Below, piece by piece: positions 22,102-32,880 of a stretch of 64,000 bases of DNA; the stretch's first letter is position 1, and each line of letters begins with the position of its first letter. Source of the DNA: Spirodela intermedia (taxonomy: Eukaryota > Streptophyta > Magnoliopsida > Alismatales > Araceae). The notes under the pieces were generated by a model. The model made no database searches, was not told the DNA's origin, and saw only the letters and a list, made by a program, of their open reading frames with translations. Both the position numbers and the translations under genes were made by a program. The stretch covers positions 250,501 through 314,500 of the forward strand of contig LR746264.1 of assembly GCA_902729315.2 (NCBI GenBank), written 5' to 3'.

Positions 22102-25100
22102 CTAGAACACCTTTCTGATGTTGCGGAAAGGCTGGAACCACCCGGAGATTATCTCGCCATACCCTGTGCACCGCCCATCTGCTTCCTCGGTGCTGAAAAG
22201 CGTCTGATCCGAGCAATCAATGGACGCGCCACATGCGGCGTTGTACGACCGACAAGCCGAGTGGCACACACGAAGCCGGTTGTCCCCGTCCCTGTCACAC
22301 CTTTGGATCGAGATCTGTGATGAAAAATGCGGGCAGCAATAAGGATCTCAAGTAAAGAAGAGTAGAGTGAGCAGGGATTCCTTCGCAGGAGGAAATATGC
22401 TCAATTTGAGCATGGAGCTCAAATTTAGATGGTTTTTGCAGCATATAAAAAAGGAAATGGACGGCTGGCGCCAGTGCTCTGAAATAAAAATACCTAAAAC
22501 TAAATGGAAAGGTCTAGCAGATATGAGCAGGACCTATCCTCAGAGTGACCGATTTATTTCTCCAGTATAAGACCATTCTTAACACTCATTCATTTTCGAA
22601 CATAACGTTTCCTAAGCGTAGTGCAGAGCCCAGCAGGGAAAACACGCAGTGAGATGTCAGAAAGCATACCCAGCAGGCAAGCCGTTTGGCGGCTGCAGTG
22701 CAGTAACCACGGTCGAGGATGTTGAACAAGGTCCACCCGCTGGGAAGCAAGCGACTGTAGTTTGGCCCGATGACAGCCACTTCAAGCTGCTGGAGTAGGC
22801 TGGGCTCACTGGGGGCACAGTGCTGCCCTACCGCATCTTGGGCAAGCACATCCTGGCAGATTGACAAGCTGGGCAAGAGAGTAGATCTGTTCTGGCAAGT
22901 ATAGCCAGCATAGTCTGAGCAGCGAAATTCACATACACCGTTGTCACAGACGCCACCATGGAGGCTGCACTGCTCGTTGCAGATGGCTGCGCGGCAGAAA
23001 ACTAGGGATCAGGCGACATATTATTTATTCCCCTGTCTCAGGGCGATTCATCATCAAATTTGCAGATGGATTACCCGTGGAGCAGTCAACCCCCGTCCAC
23101 CCATCATGGCATTTGCAGATTCCATTGAGGAGGCAGGCTCCATGCCCGCTGCAATTGCTTGGGCAAGCCCCTGGAAGGCACAGAAGAACGATGGATGAGC
23201 CGAGGGAACATAACCGGCGAGGAATATTCAAAGAGTCTGATTTGATTAATATGAACTGGACCTACGTTTGCTGCAGTCATGGCCATGGAACCCAAGAAAA
23301 CAGTGGCACTTTCCGTTGATGCAGTCTCCATGGAAGTTGCATGAGCCGGCGCATTGCCCATGTAGAGGCAATGGCACGGCGTTGCACAGTTCATGATAGG
23401 CGGGGCATATCAGCTCCCCTGGAAACAGGAAACGGAAGAAATGAACTCAGCACCGGAAAAAAAATTATATTTCTGTTGTCAATTAAAGGAGACATGGAAT
23501 GAATGATCATCACCATTGAAACCATGAAAGTGGATTGGGCCACCATCCTCAGGGCACACCTTCCACGTCCCATCAACAGCTACCTAGTCAATGCAGTACA
23601 TCTTGCTGAGTGAGATGAATATATTTTCGTATGGATGAAAGATTATCGGCATCCATGGTGATGAACTGTTCAGTGAGGACGTGCATTGGAGGATTATTGC
23701 TGGAAGCATAATACAATCAACTCACCCTGGTGATCTTTTTGACATTCTGTTAGAGTGTCTGAACCAATAACAAGAACAATATAGAACAGCTTGTGATGTT
23801 GTTCGAGGAAGGAATTCTATTGAAACTTTCTAATGAGTCTAACAGTAAACAAGCCAGGAGAAACCTCAGATTAAGAGCAAACTTCATCAAAGATCAGATG
23901 TACCCTGAGGTACGTAAGATTCCTTGGATTAATGTGACATTCTATTGAAAATTTATGAGCATTCGTTGGAATGGTCAACTGAGGGCTCTGTCCCTTGGAT
24001 ACAATTCATCATTTATCACATGAAAAATGTAGACAACAAGTAATAGGAGCTGAGGAGTTGCACCTGTAATGAGTTGTTCATGCATCTGTGCTGATAGCAT
24101 CCATTCCCCTGAGCCATTGATCCCCGCACAAAACCACTGCGGACCAAAGATGAAACCATGCACCTGCGAACGCTGTGATATTAGCATGAGGGCACTCAGA
24201 TTTTCTTCACCTTCATGGAGCTTATCTTGATTCTCACCTAGAGCTGCTCCCTCGCACCTCGCCCAGCATTCTATCGGGTGCTCTTGCACTACTTGCATCA
24301 GTGCAAGAGCCATCAGAATAAGCTACGAAATAGGAGCAATAATCGGCCAATGACGATTGCCCGCCTACATTAGGTCAAGGAACACGGGAAAAGTTAAGTT
24401 TGTGCATGGACTCATCATAATGTGCAATAATCAGCCAATGATGATTCCCGACCTAAATTTAGTCAAAGGGAAACCGGGAGAATATCAGATTTAGGGCCTA
24501 GTTTCATGAAAATGATCTATAATGATTGCCCGCCTACATTTACCCAGTGGAACACCAGGAAAATGCTGACCTTGTGGGCGGACACCATGGACATTTATGA
24601 AAGAATATGTCCAATAATCAGCCAATGATGATTGATCGCCTACACCTAGTCGAGGAACACGGGAAATGATGAATTTTTCCGTGGAAATCATGGGCATTCA
24701 TGGGCACTCTGACCCAGAAGAATGCGTAATGACCAGCGAACGATGACTTCGCGCCTAGATTAGTCAAGGGGAGCAGGGGAAGAAGTTGGCTACATGTGGG
24801 GATATCATGGACGTATTGGCGCATTGAGCAGAAAGACGCCAACAAAAAATCTTTCGAAACAAACATTGATGAACATAGATACCACATGAGCATCGGCATA
24901 AAGAGTAAGTTATAATTCTGCTTAAAAGACTCAAAGTTTCCCAAAAAAAAACAGAAGATGTTTTCAGCAGTATCACAGAAAAGAACACGTGATTGATTTC
25001 TATCGCAAATTTCTTACTTTATATTTGGTTAATGAAATCTAATCAAGACAAGAAGATCACCATCTGTTTCTATCAATCAATTCGGCATAATCTGACATAT

Positions 25101-28100
25101 GCTCATATTAAATTAGTACCCCCGTAGAATTATTCTACTCGTTTCTTCAAAAAGGTTGACATCATCATTTGCATGCTTCTTTAAGAATTTCATATGATCA
25201 AAGATAGACAAGTTATCCGGTATTAAATCTGGATGTTAACAGGAAAACCAGTTAATCCCAGGATTTAACTAGAATCAGAAATAATAACAATATTTATTAA
25301 TAAATCAACAATTTCATACCTCTGTTGGCCTGTGGGAAATATCGGGCCCATTGCGGCAGATCCCCATTGTAGTTTACAATGGGGCAATAACCTTCGGCCT
25401 CCCTGTTGTACGTACAGCCAGAAAACTGAGTGGTGTTGCAATGGTATGCTCCCTTCCAGTGGTTGCACGGAGAGGAGACAAACTCCGCACCCTGGTGGCG
25501 GCCCCACTGCAGATCGCCCGCCATGCTGTAGTTCACCATGTACCACCCGCTATCTTCTAATAATGCCAGAGTCATCTTTGAAACCACTGATCGAGCATCT
25601 ACCGACCCTGTCATAATCTCGTTCATGAGGAGCCTCTTCTCCCAGTGGGATCCTGCCATAAGAATTGCCAGGGGAAAGGCTCCGAAGGTGATGCTTATGC
25701 CTTTGACTTCATCCTCGTGCCTAAGAACTCTGATGTGGAGACTTCTTACCTGAGGTGCCTCGACCTCCCCCATCTTCCAGCTCTAACCCAGTGAAGTTCT
25801 CAGAGAATACCTATGATTTAAATACATAAAGTAAAGTAAAATCATCTTTCAATGATTAAACGCAAAATAGTGTCTCTCTCTATGTGTGTGTGTGTATATA
25901 TATATATATCAGAGAGATGAAAATACTTGGTTGGGTATTGAATTACCCCATAGTGGTGCCTTGAGTGCATGATGACGCGAGGGAGGACCACACGGGTGAC
26001 AGTACGGCCAAGCTTCTCATCCAAGGTTTGGACGGCGACCTGAATACAAGGTTCATGAGTTTCAGGAGAACAAGGGATCATAGTGTGAATAATTCTTGTT
26101 CCTCAAGCCAAAGCTATAGATCAACCATCACGGGGAGAGGCATGACAAAGGCCTATGCTGAGGGAATGTTTCAGATAACTTGATATTTTTTCTCAAGGTT
26201 TATTAAATATTTAGAGACTTTTGAGTGCAGAACCTGAAAGGCGGCAGTCACATCTCAATCAATCTCAAAAAGAACACTGAAACTAAGGGGCTGGTCTGCA
26301 TTCGAAGAGGAGCCAACTCATTGACCAGAACCATCTATAAGTCATCAATGGCTTCATGAAGCTTTTTCATTGGATTTCTTATGGAGCGAGAAATGGATCC
26401 CAGGTTATTGCTCATCATTTCCTATCTAATGTTATTCATTTGTGTTCATATCGTCTCGATCCATTTCCATCTATTTATCGTCCACTCTCTGGTGCAAGAA
26501 GACAAGTCTGTTCTGGAGCAAAAGATAGAACTGTGTTGGCATAAAACATCATTAAATCATATGAACATTAAAGAAGAAAAAGAGATGCGGGAGCACGAGA
26601 TAGAGAGAGAGAGAGAACTCAGGTTCCATCAATGATGTTTTAGAAATCAAATGTGAGATTAAAAACTTATGACTTTATTCCGCATTCGAACATAACATGT
26701 GACAATCTTACAGAAAATTAAGTGGTCTTAAAACATCTGCAGACATAGTAAGTAGCTGGTATAGAGTACCTGGGTGCGCCTCCTCTTCCTCTCATCTCGG
26801 AAATGTGCAAAGGCATGGGGATCAAAACCTAGAACATGCATAACCTGCAGAGAATGGTGGCTCAAAAATGTAATTATCATCAATTTTTTTGTTGGAATAA
26901 AGATCCTACTAACCTCATGTATTAGAGTAGCCGAAAGCAATGACTCCGCTTCAGCAGTCAAATGACAGGGCGCAACATTGACATGACCTGAAGAGATGAG
27001 AGGCATCTTTTATTGACTTAAATACCTCAAACAGAAAGCATCGCAGGGTCAAGATGATTACCTGCAATTGCACGACCCCATTGATCACGCTCACATGCAA
27101 CAGCCCATGCAAGTGTGTTGCCACTGGTTGGCCTAGTGGTGACCAAAAGGACCAGGTCAGCATCAGCAACACCATCTGCAAATCAAATTCAAGCCAATCA
27201 ATGCATGAAAAAACCATAAGAAAATATTAAAAATAATAAATTATCGAGATAAGTAAAGGCACCTTCTACATATTGATGGGGTAGTTGCACACCACCATCC
27301 TGGCCACAGGCAGAGTATCCACTTAAGCGTAGATTCCCCTTCACAGGCTCCACAGAGAGTGCCCGGTTAAACCAGCCAGCTGTTTTCTCCATTGCCTACA
27401 AAAGTGAACCAGGGCATGGATACATGAAAGACCCTAGGTCATTTGGATGTCATGCCAGTAACCAAACTAACACCAAATGATGTCATACAAAGGGATGAAT
27501 CTAATATCAACTGCGAGAAGATAAAGGTCTGGAACATGATATATTGGTACTATAAGAGATTTGAAAAGCATTCTCAAAAATCATTTGCGGATGAGCTATT
27601 GGGCATGGAACAGCTTGCTAAGATCATAGTTAACCATATGATTCACTTCAGAAAGTGGCATGGCCGAATCCATGAATCTATTAATGGAAAGGTCACTGAG
27701 ATGAATTCCACATCTCGTAAACCTTCTCCTCCTTTCTGCTTTGGTGCACTGTTCAGCTTTCCTCAACTAGTACGACATTGACTTATCATTGTAATGTCGG
27801 GCAGGGAAGTTCTCACCAGCTGAAAAGATCTTCTTTCACACACCAGTATTTTTCAAGATTTTATTTTTTCGATTAACAGAATTTCTGACAATGAATTGGA
27901 TTCCATTTCAACACTCTACATAGCAAGGGCTAAATTTCATCAATGTATGGGTATATGAGGCCTCGCATAAAACCCAGATTTGTCACAGAGTCACATTATT
28001 AGAATATCAAAGTGCAGATCAGATGGGCAGAGGTTTTACAGAAGAAGTGCAACCTTGCGAAGACGGAGCTTCTTACTGGGCCCTGATATATCTTCCAAGG

Positions 28101-29897
28101 TACAATTATACCAACAGTCACCAGATATTGGAGGATCTCCATGTGGATTGCATGCTGGCGATCCAGAAACAGAGGCTGCTGGAGGTTCACCAATCTACAA
28201 AACAAGCAAAAATGAGAAGAAATTTCATACATATCATGGCTCATGACATTATAGGCTATGGCCCACCTTCACAATATCCCCAATATTTCGACAATCTCTG
28301 TCTTGAGAAATACCAACTGCATCATAATTCAAAAAAATTCTGATGGGTTGCCTGGAACCCTCCAAATCAGACGAAGTCAGTCCAAGCAATATCCTCCCCC
28401 GAGGATGATTTAAGTTGGAGCTGTCAGATCTGTCATAAACTTGCGGGCTAACTGAGTATTCCTTGCGACCAGGTTGACGCCTCTGTTGAATTATCTCATC
28501 GTGGATACAAGAGTGTGAGAGAGTATGATCCACATTATATCCACCATCGCCTTGCCGGTGAACCACTCTTTGTACAGAGTTCGAATGTGCATTTTCGATC
28601 CATACAAAAATCAATGCAATCTGATCCAAAACCAGAGGAAGGAGATAATGAAATGATTAAAAACATCACGACGGCATTTCATCCAGCTAGAGACTAAACT
28701 GATCTAAGGAGAGCTTGAAAATAGATAAACAATACATGCATAAGAGCATGAAGTAAGAAATGAAAGTATAATCATAGCTTTCGAGCCATTTGGGAGAGAA
28801 AGATAGATAGAGAGAGAGAGAGGATATATGACATCAATGTTTGCCTAGAAATAAAAATAGAAGACAGATGACAGATTGGGGAAGAGGAATTTAGAGGCCA
28901 CGGGAGTTCATATTTGGTGGTGGTGGCATTCATGGAATGAAGATCAATAAAAGGATTGGCATATTTTCCACAATAATAAAACCCACAAAAAATTTTAAAA
29001 GAAGGATTATACATTCAAGCTTTTCTCGGTTATTGCTCTGTCTCTGTATTTTCCACAATCTCGGCGCTTTCTTTTCATCCATAATTTCTTTTCATCAACA
29101 GGGGATATTGCCCAGAATTTTCTCATCTTTTCTTAAGGTGATATTTACGGTAGAGGGGATGAAGCTTTCTAACACCGCGTTTGAGATCATTCTCTGCATT
29201 TGAGACAATTTTTGAGATATCAAAGAGAATCGGTTGCCATGAAAACTATTTCTTAGGACAAATTAGTGTGTACGACAACCTGTTAAAAGTTAAGACAAAC
29301 TAAGATCTAGAGAAGATATTAAAAGCTTCACTTATCAAAGCTCTCGACTGAAATCATAAGCAACCGTGAGTATGGGAGGGTCTAAAAGTTGATAAGCTAT
29401 TGAAAAATTATATTCAAACGAAGGATCTTCAACTTGATAAGGAAAATAAATAATCTCATTTGATTGGTAGGAAGAAATATTGATAAATCGGGAAGATCGT
29501 TAAACCTTGAGACACAGATGAAGGTTCATCATGCTTCTTCCAAGTGAATAACTAAGGATCTCAACATAAAACCAAACGGGTTTAACATTAACAAATTCCA
29601 AGTTAAATCATCTTCACCAAAGTCAAACACGCTCGTTTATTATTAGCATCCCAGACGCAGTTTTCCAAGAATAGTTTGAATGCTAATTTGAATCAACGTG
29701 TTACGAAAAGATACAGGCATGGCAAAGGCAAAGTTTGGCACTGTGTGTTTTACGGAATCCACGAGCGTAGCTGACACGACTAAGAAATGAAAGCCAGATT
29801 GTCGACGAGGAAACGAAGCTAATAACAGAACACGGCAGAACGATACCTGAAATGCGGCGGCCGGGACTATGCATCTCTTCGGCATCTTCAACACCAT
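22102..29897 (-). CDS. Leishmanolysin-like (peptidase M8) metalloprotease with EGF-like modules
   Basis: This resembles Arabidopsis At5g42620, an uncharacterised secreted zinc protease. Seventeen exons total 834 codons plus stop: 29847-29897, 28267-28620, 28054-28194, 27263-27395, 27062-27175, 26914-26987, 26770-26844, 25947-26039, 25750-25810, 25320-25652, 24238-24364, 24064-24163, 23514-23583, 23266-23418, 23075-23170, 22670-22986, 22102-22314. All junctions are GT/AG and keep frame. Exons 1-2 together make a signal peptide (CIVPAAAFQIALIFVWIENA). The zinc motif HEVMH (residues 288-292) is split between exons 6 and 7. Exon 10 holds the Met-turn block NEIMTGSVD. Exons 14-16 carry Cys-rich EGF-like repeats such as GHGACLLNGICKCHDG. 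The last exon has a DxDGD stretch and many cysteines. Length matches the homolog (841). The tiny first exon is the least certain part. See the finding on exon 11. Confidence 0.92.
24335..24815 (-). repeat. Five tandem copies of the exon 11 splice-acceptor region
   Basis: Units start near 24335, 24424, 24513, 24611 and 24724 and are about 90-115 bases long. The first includes the true exon 11 acceptor (exon starts at 24364). The others repeat the acceptor and the codons for the start of exon 11, with acceptors at 24452, 24533, 24639 and 24754. Reading each in the exon 11 phase gives GRESSLADYC, GGQSL then stop, GDQSSLADYWTY, and GAKSSFAGHYA, compared with the real GGQSSLADYCSY. The copies have diverged, so the array is not recent. 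Confidence 0.85.
25879..25910. repeat. (GT)n(AT)n microsatellite in an intron of the metalloprotease gene
   Basis: A short TGTG run followed by TATATA lies in the intron between exons 8 and 9. Confidence 0.85.
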
Positions 29898-30266
29898 CAA
29901 TAGATCCTGAATTGTACAATACTTCCGTCAATGTCGCTAATCCTTCCATCAAACCTACCCTTGCAGCTCCCGAATCCACCCCCCTCTCGGATCAACCCCC
30001 TGCCTCCTCTAAAAGCCCAGATCCTCGCGTTTTCCTCCATAAATGGAGGCCACAGAGCTCGCCGAGCTCACAAGAACAGCCCCCCGCGCCAGACCATGAA
30101 TTGACAAAAAAACCAGTGAACGTTGCCCTCGGGGTTCCAATTTGAATACGATGAGAGAGCCTAGCAGATTTTTCAGGGATTTCTGTTTGAGTCCCAGCTC
30201 TCCTGTCAACGAAGGAGCAGCAGAGTCTAGAGGGAGAGAAAGACAGAGACAGCGAGAGAGAGAAAG

Positions 30267-30269
<3 letters not shown>

Positions 30270-30298
<29 letters not shown>
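30270..30298. repeat. (GA)14 microsatellite
   Basis: Pure GA tract within a longer purine-rich block, about 400 bases upstream of the metalloprotease start codon. Confidence 0.95.
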
Positions 30299-30301
<3 letters not shown>

Positions 30302-30902
30302 GATAGGGGGGGTGGGGGGTAGAGAGAGAGAGAGAGGGAGAGAGTGGAAGGTCACGTTCACACTCCCCCGAGCAGCTGTCCAACGCCCCTACTTTCCTCC
30401 CCCGATCTTCCTACAATAAGTGAACAATATTAAATATGGCTCTTTTGCATATAAACCCATAGAAGAACAAGATACCGCACTAGACCTCACATTTAAATAT
30501 CCACGCACAAATAAGCCCCAACTATTTTATAATTAGATTTTAAGAAAATTATTTACGCATTTATTTTCGACCTTTATGAAGCTCCGATTTAAAACCAAAT
30601 TATTTTTACCCAATTTTGGTCGTGGGCCACTAATAATGCCCCTTTTTGGCCCACAAACGCCCCAAATATTTTATCCGTAAAAAAAATAAAATCAGTGCGA
30701 TAGCATAATGGGCCTGGGCTCCACTGCATTAAAGTAACGTACAGGTTTGGCCCAACCAACGAAAGATCTGGGAAGCTTTCATTAAAATACAGTCTAGGAT
30801 GTTTTAGCATGTATAAAATATGTCTGAGGGGTTTTATGCAAGAAGCTTGACCTGTTCCTCGGCTGTTAGAATCTCGCATCAGGCGCCTGGCGCCGTCTTG
30901 TC

Positions 30903-30944
30903 CAGGGTGGGAGGAGAACCGCGATGGATTATCTTCGGCAGCTG
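30903..30944 (+). other. Possible 5'-leader exon of DPMS2 ending at a strong donor
   Basis: CAGCTG|GTAAGA at 30944/30945 is a strong donor, and a long CT-rich stretch with acceptor TGATTTAG precedes the DPMS2 start. If spliced, this leader carries the short upstream frame ATG at 30924 (MDYLRQL), which meets a stop in the second exon. It could instead be the first exon of something I do not recognise. Confidence 0.35.
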
Positions 30945-31993
30945 GTAAGAGAACTCGGTGGGGTTAGGGGCGGGGGTGGCAGTGGAAGAGTTCGGCTTTC
31001 CTCCGGGCGGTGGGATTATCCTCCTTGTCCTTGGTCTTGCTCTTTTTCTTGTTCTTCCTCCGGGCGGTTTTCCTTGTTTCGCGTATTCTCTCCTCCTTTC
31101 GGCTTCGTCCGTTCGTCTTCTTCTGGATTCCCTTTCCTCTTTTCTCCTCGAATCTCCGACTTGAAGAGGCCTGATCTGGCTCGTGAACTGCCGCCATGGC
31201 GTCGTTTGGAGATTAGGTCGCGGCCGCTGAAGCGACAGATCCATTCGAGGTACAGAAGACCGGCCTTCTTCGGTGGATCCGCCTCCCCTAGTCACATAGA
31301 GATTAGCGGGGGAGGGAGGGTCGGTGATTTGATATATTTTAATGGTGCGATTAAATCGAGGACATTAGATATGGTCTGCGATCGCCGTCATTACCTGGTG
31401 GGGGGGTTTCAGGTCGCCGCCCTGGGTACAGGAGCGAAGTCTACAATTGAATGGGAACTTCTTGGGGGAGGGGGGATTGGAGAGGGTGAAGTCCGCCCTC
31501 ATGGCTTTCCTTCGTCGGTTGGTTGTCCCTTTTAAAAAGCCAGGGTCCCTCGATGTGGACAGGGGATGGGGAAGAAGAAGACGCCATGAGAGCACCAGTG
31601 ATCGCATGCGCCTAATCCCAACTTCGGTGGCCGAACACCTTGCGAATCCACCATCAAAAATCTCTCCTCGTGTTTAGTAGGTTTAATTCAGCATTGATTT
31701 CCTCCCGATCGACGTATTCTCTTGATTCATCGCTCGGGTCGAAGAATCTGCTGGCGCCATGAAGGATCGTGGATGAACTAATTCGCCAATCAATACTAGA
31801 CAGAAGAAATTGCACAGTATGATGCAGATTTCACGGAGGCGAACATGGTTTCATAGTCCAGAAACGGATTGACCTCATTTGGCTCCATTTTTTATATATA
31901 TTTTCTCTAACTTTATTTTTTTTATTCTCTGATTTAGAATCCCCAATTTTCTTATAGCACTGATTGGAGCCAGAGGAGGTGCATCTAGAAGAG

Positions 31994-32359
31994 ATGGAAT
32001 TGGCCGACAAGACTGTTGGATTTCTTCTGTCTGTGATCAGCCTATCAATATTCACATACTACACTTTCTGGGTCGTCATCCTGGTGGGTAGCTCCCATTC
32101 TACAAGGGTTTTAGATTGGGAATATGCCTCTTTTATTTGGAGATGTCAGTTGAAGAGTAAAACTAGTATTGATGATGGTTCTGCCGATGCGATCTTGCAG
32201 CCATTTGTGGACGGCGATCATTTCATACACAAGTACTTCCTGCCCCAAGAGTATGCCATACTGATACCTGTGTTCGCCGGCGTCACTCTCCTTAGCCTCA
32301 TTTCTGCTTTCATTGGGTACGTGATGTTGAAATCGAAGAAGAAGAAGAAGAGAGCTTGA
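31994..32359 (+). CDS. DPMS2: Dolichol-phosphate mannose synthase subunit 2 (DPMS2/DPM2)
   Basis: This small ER membrane subunit stabilises the catalytic subunit that makes dolichol-phosphate mannose for N-glycans, GPI anchors and O-mannosylation. Exon 1 (31994-32083) and exon 2 (32201-32359) encode 82 residues, close to the usual 80-84. Two membrane helices are visible: TVGFLLSVISLSIFTYYTFW and YAILIPVFAGVTLLSLISAF. Between them is the conserved loop DGDHFIHKYFLPQ, and the tail is a lysine-rich ER-retention type end (KSKKKKKRA). The 117-base intron (32084-32200) has GT/AG ends, is divisible by three and has no in-frame stop. An unspliced transcript would therefore encode a longer protein with 39 extra residues in the loop. 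The ATG chosen matches the start of other DPM2 proteins. Confidence 0.94.
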   Translation: MELADKTVGFLLSVISLSIFTYYTFWVVILVGSSHSTRVLDWEYASFIWRCQLKSKTSIDDGSADAILQPFVDGDHFIHKYFLPQEYAILIPVFAGVTLLSLISAFIGYVMLKSKKKKKRA

Positions 32360-32880
32360 GGGAGCATTCCCAATTTAGCATAGCAATGCAATTCGAGGAG
32401 GTGGGATGGATCCCCAGTTGGACTAGAAACCGACAGAAAGCCAGTCTCCAACACCTTCAGAGTGACTATCTTGCTAGTGTTAAGCATAAACCTGTTATTC
32501 CTAGTTCGTTGAATTCTTTCTCCTATACCAACAGGGATGATAGTTGTATGAGGCATGCTAATTCAGATCATTCCGATCCTGTATTTTTTTGGTTAATTCT
32601 GGACGACTTTAGACTGCATTTTGCAACAGAATGTAAAAGTTATCACCGCTTTATTAATTTTTGCATTCCACCGCCATGGTTGGCTTTGAATATTTATTGC
32701 ATTCACAAGAACATGCTTCTGGTCAGTTCATCGATCAACTTTTTAGATATGAGTATGCTGGCTCAAATACTTGAATCATTTTTTTCATGGGCTTATTGTT
32801 GAAGGATTCAAGAGAGAATTTTGTTGTGTGTTACAAATTATCATTGTTATTGAACAAGCTTAGAGGAACTACTGGGATCA
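32360..32880. other. DPMS2 3' region
   Basis: Likely 3' untranslated region and flank of DPMS2. A frame runs from 32356 to 32802, but it overlaps the DPMS2 stop and looks non-coding. Confidence 0.5.

Larger units (their letters stand above)
29898..31993. other. Divergent promoter region between metalloprotease and DPMS2
   Basis: The two genes are transcribed away from each other. A GA-rich block lies at 30236-30345, including a pure (GA)14 at 30270-30298, probably in the metalloprotease promoter or leader. Positions 30420-30860 are AT-rich with GGCCCA words. From 30900 the sequence is probably the DPMS2 leader and a leader intron. Confidence 0.5.

Noticed and set aside
24491..24697. Extra exon reading GDQSSLADYWTY as a normal coding exon
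   Set aside because: It duplicates the start of exon 11, while the real exon at 24238-24364 continues into FVAYSDGSCTDASSARAPDR; treated as a decayed duplicate.
30924..31535. 203-codon plus-strand ORF starting MDYLRQL
   Set aside because: A strong donor follows the seventh codon, and the rest reads like GC-rich intron (Arg/Ser/Gly-rich); treated as a possible DPMS2 leader.
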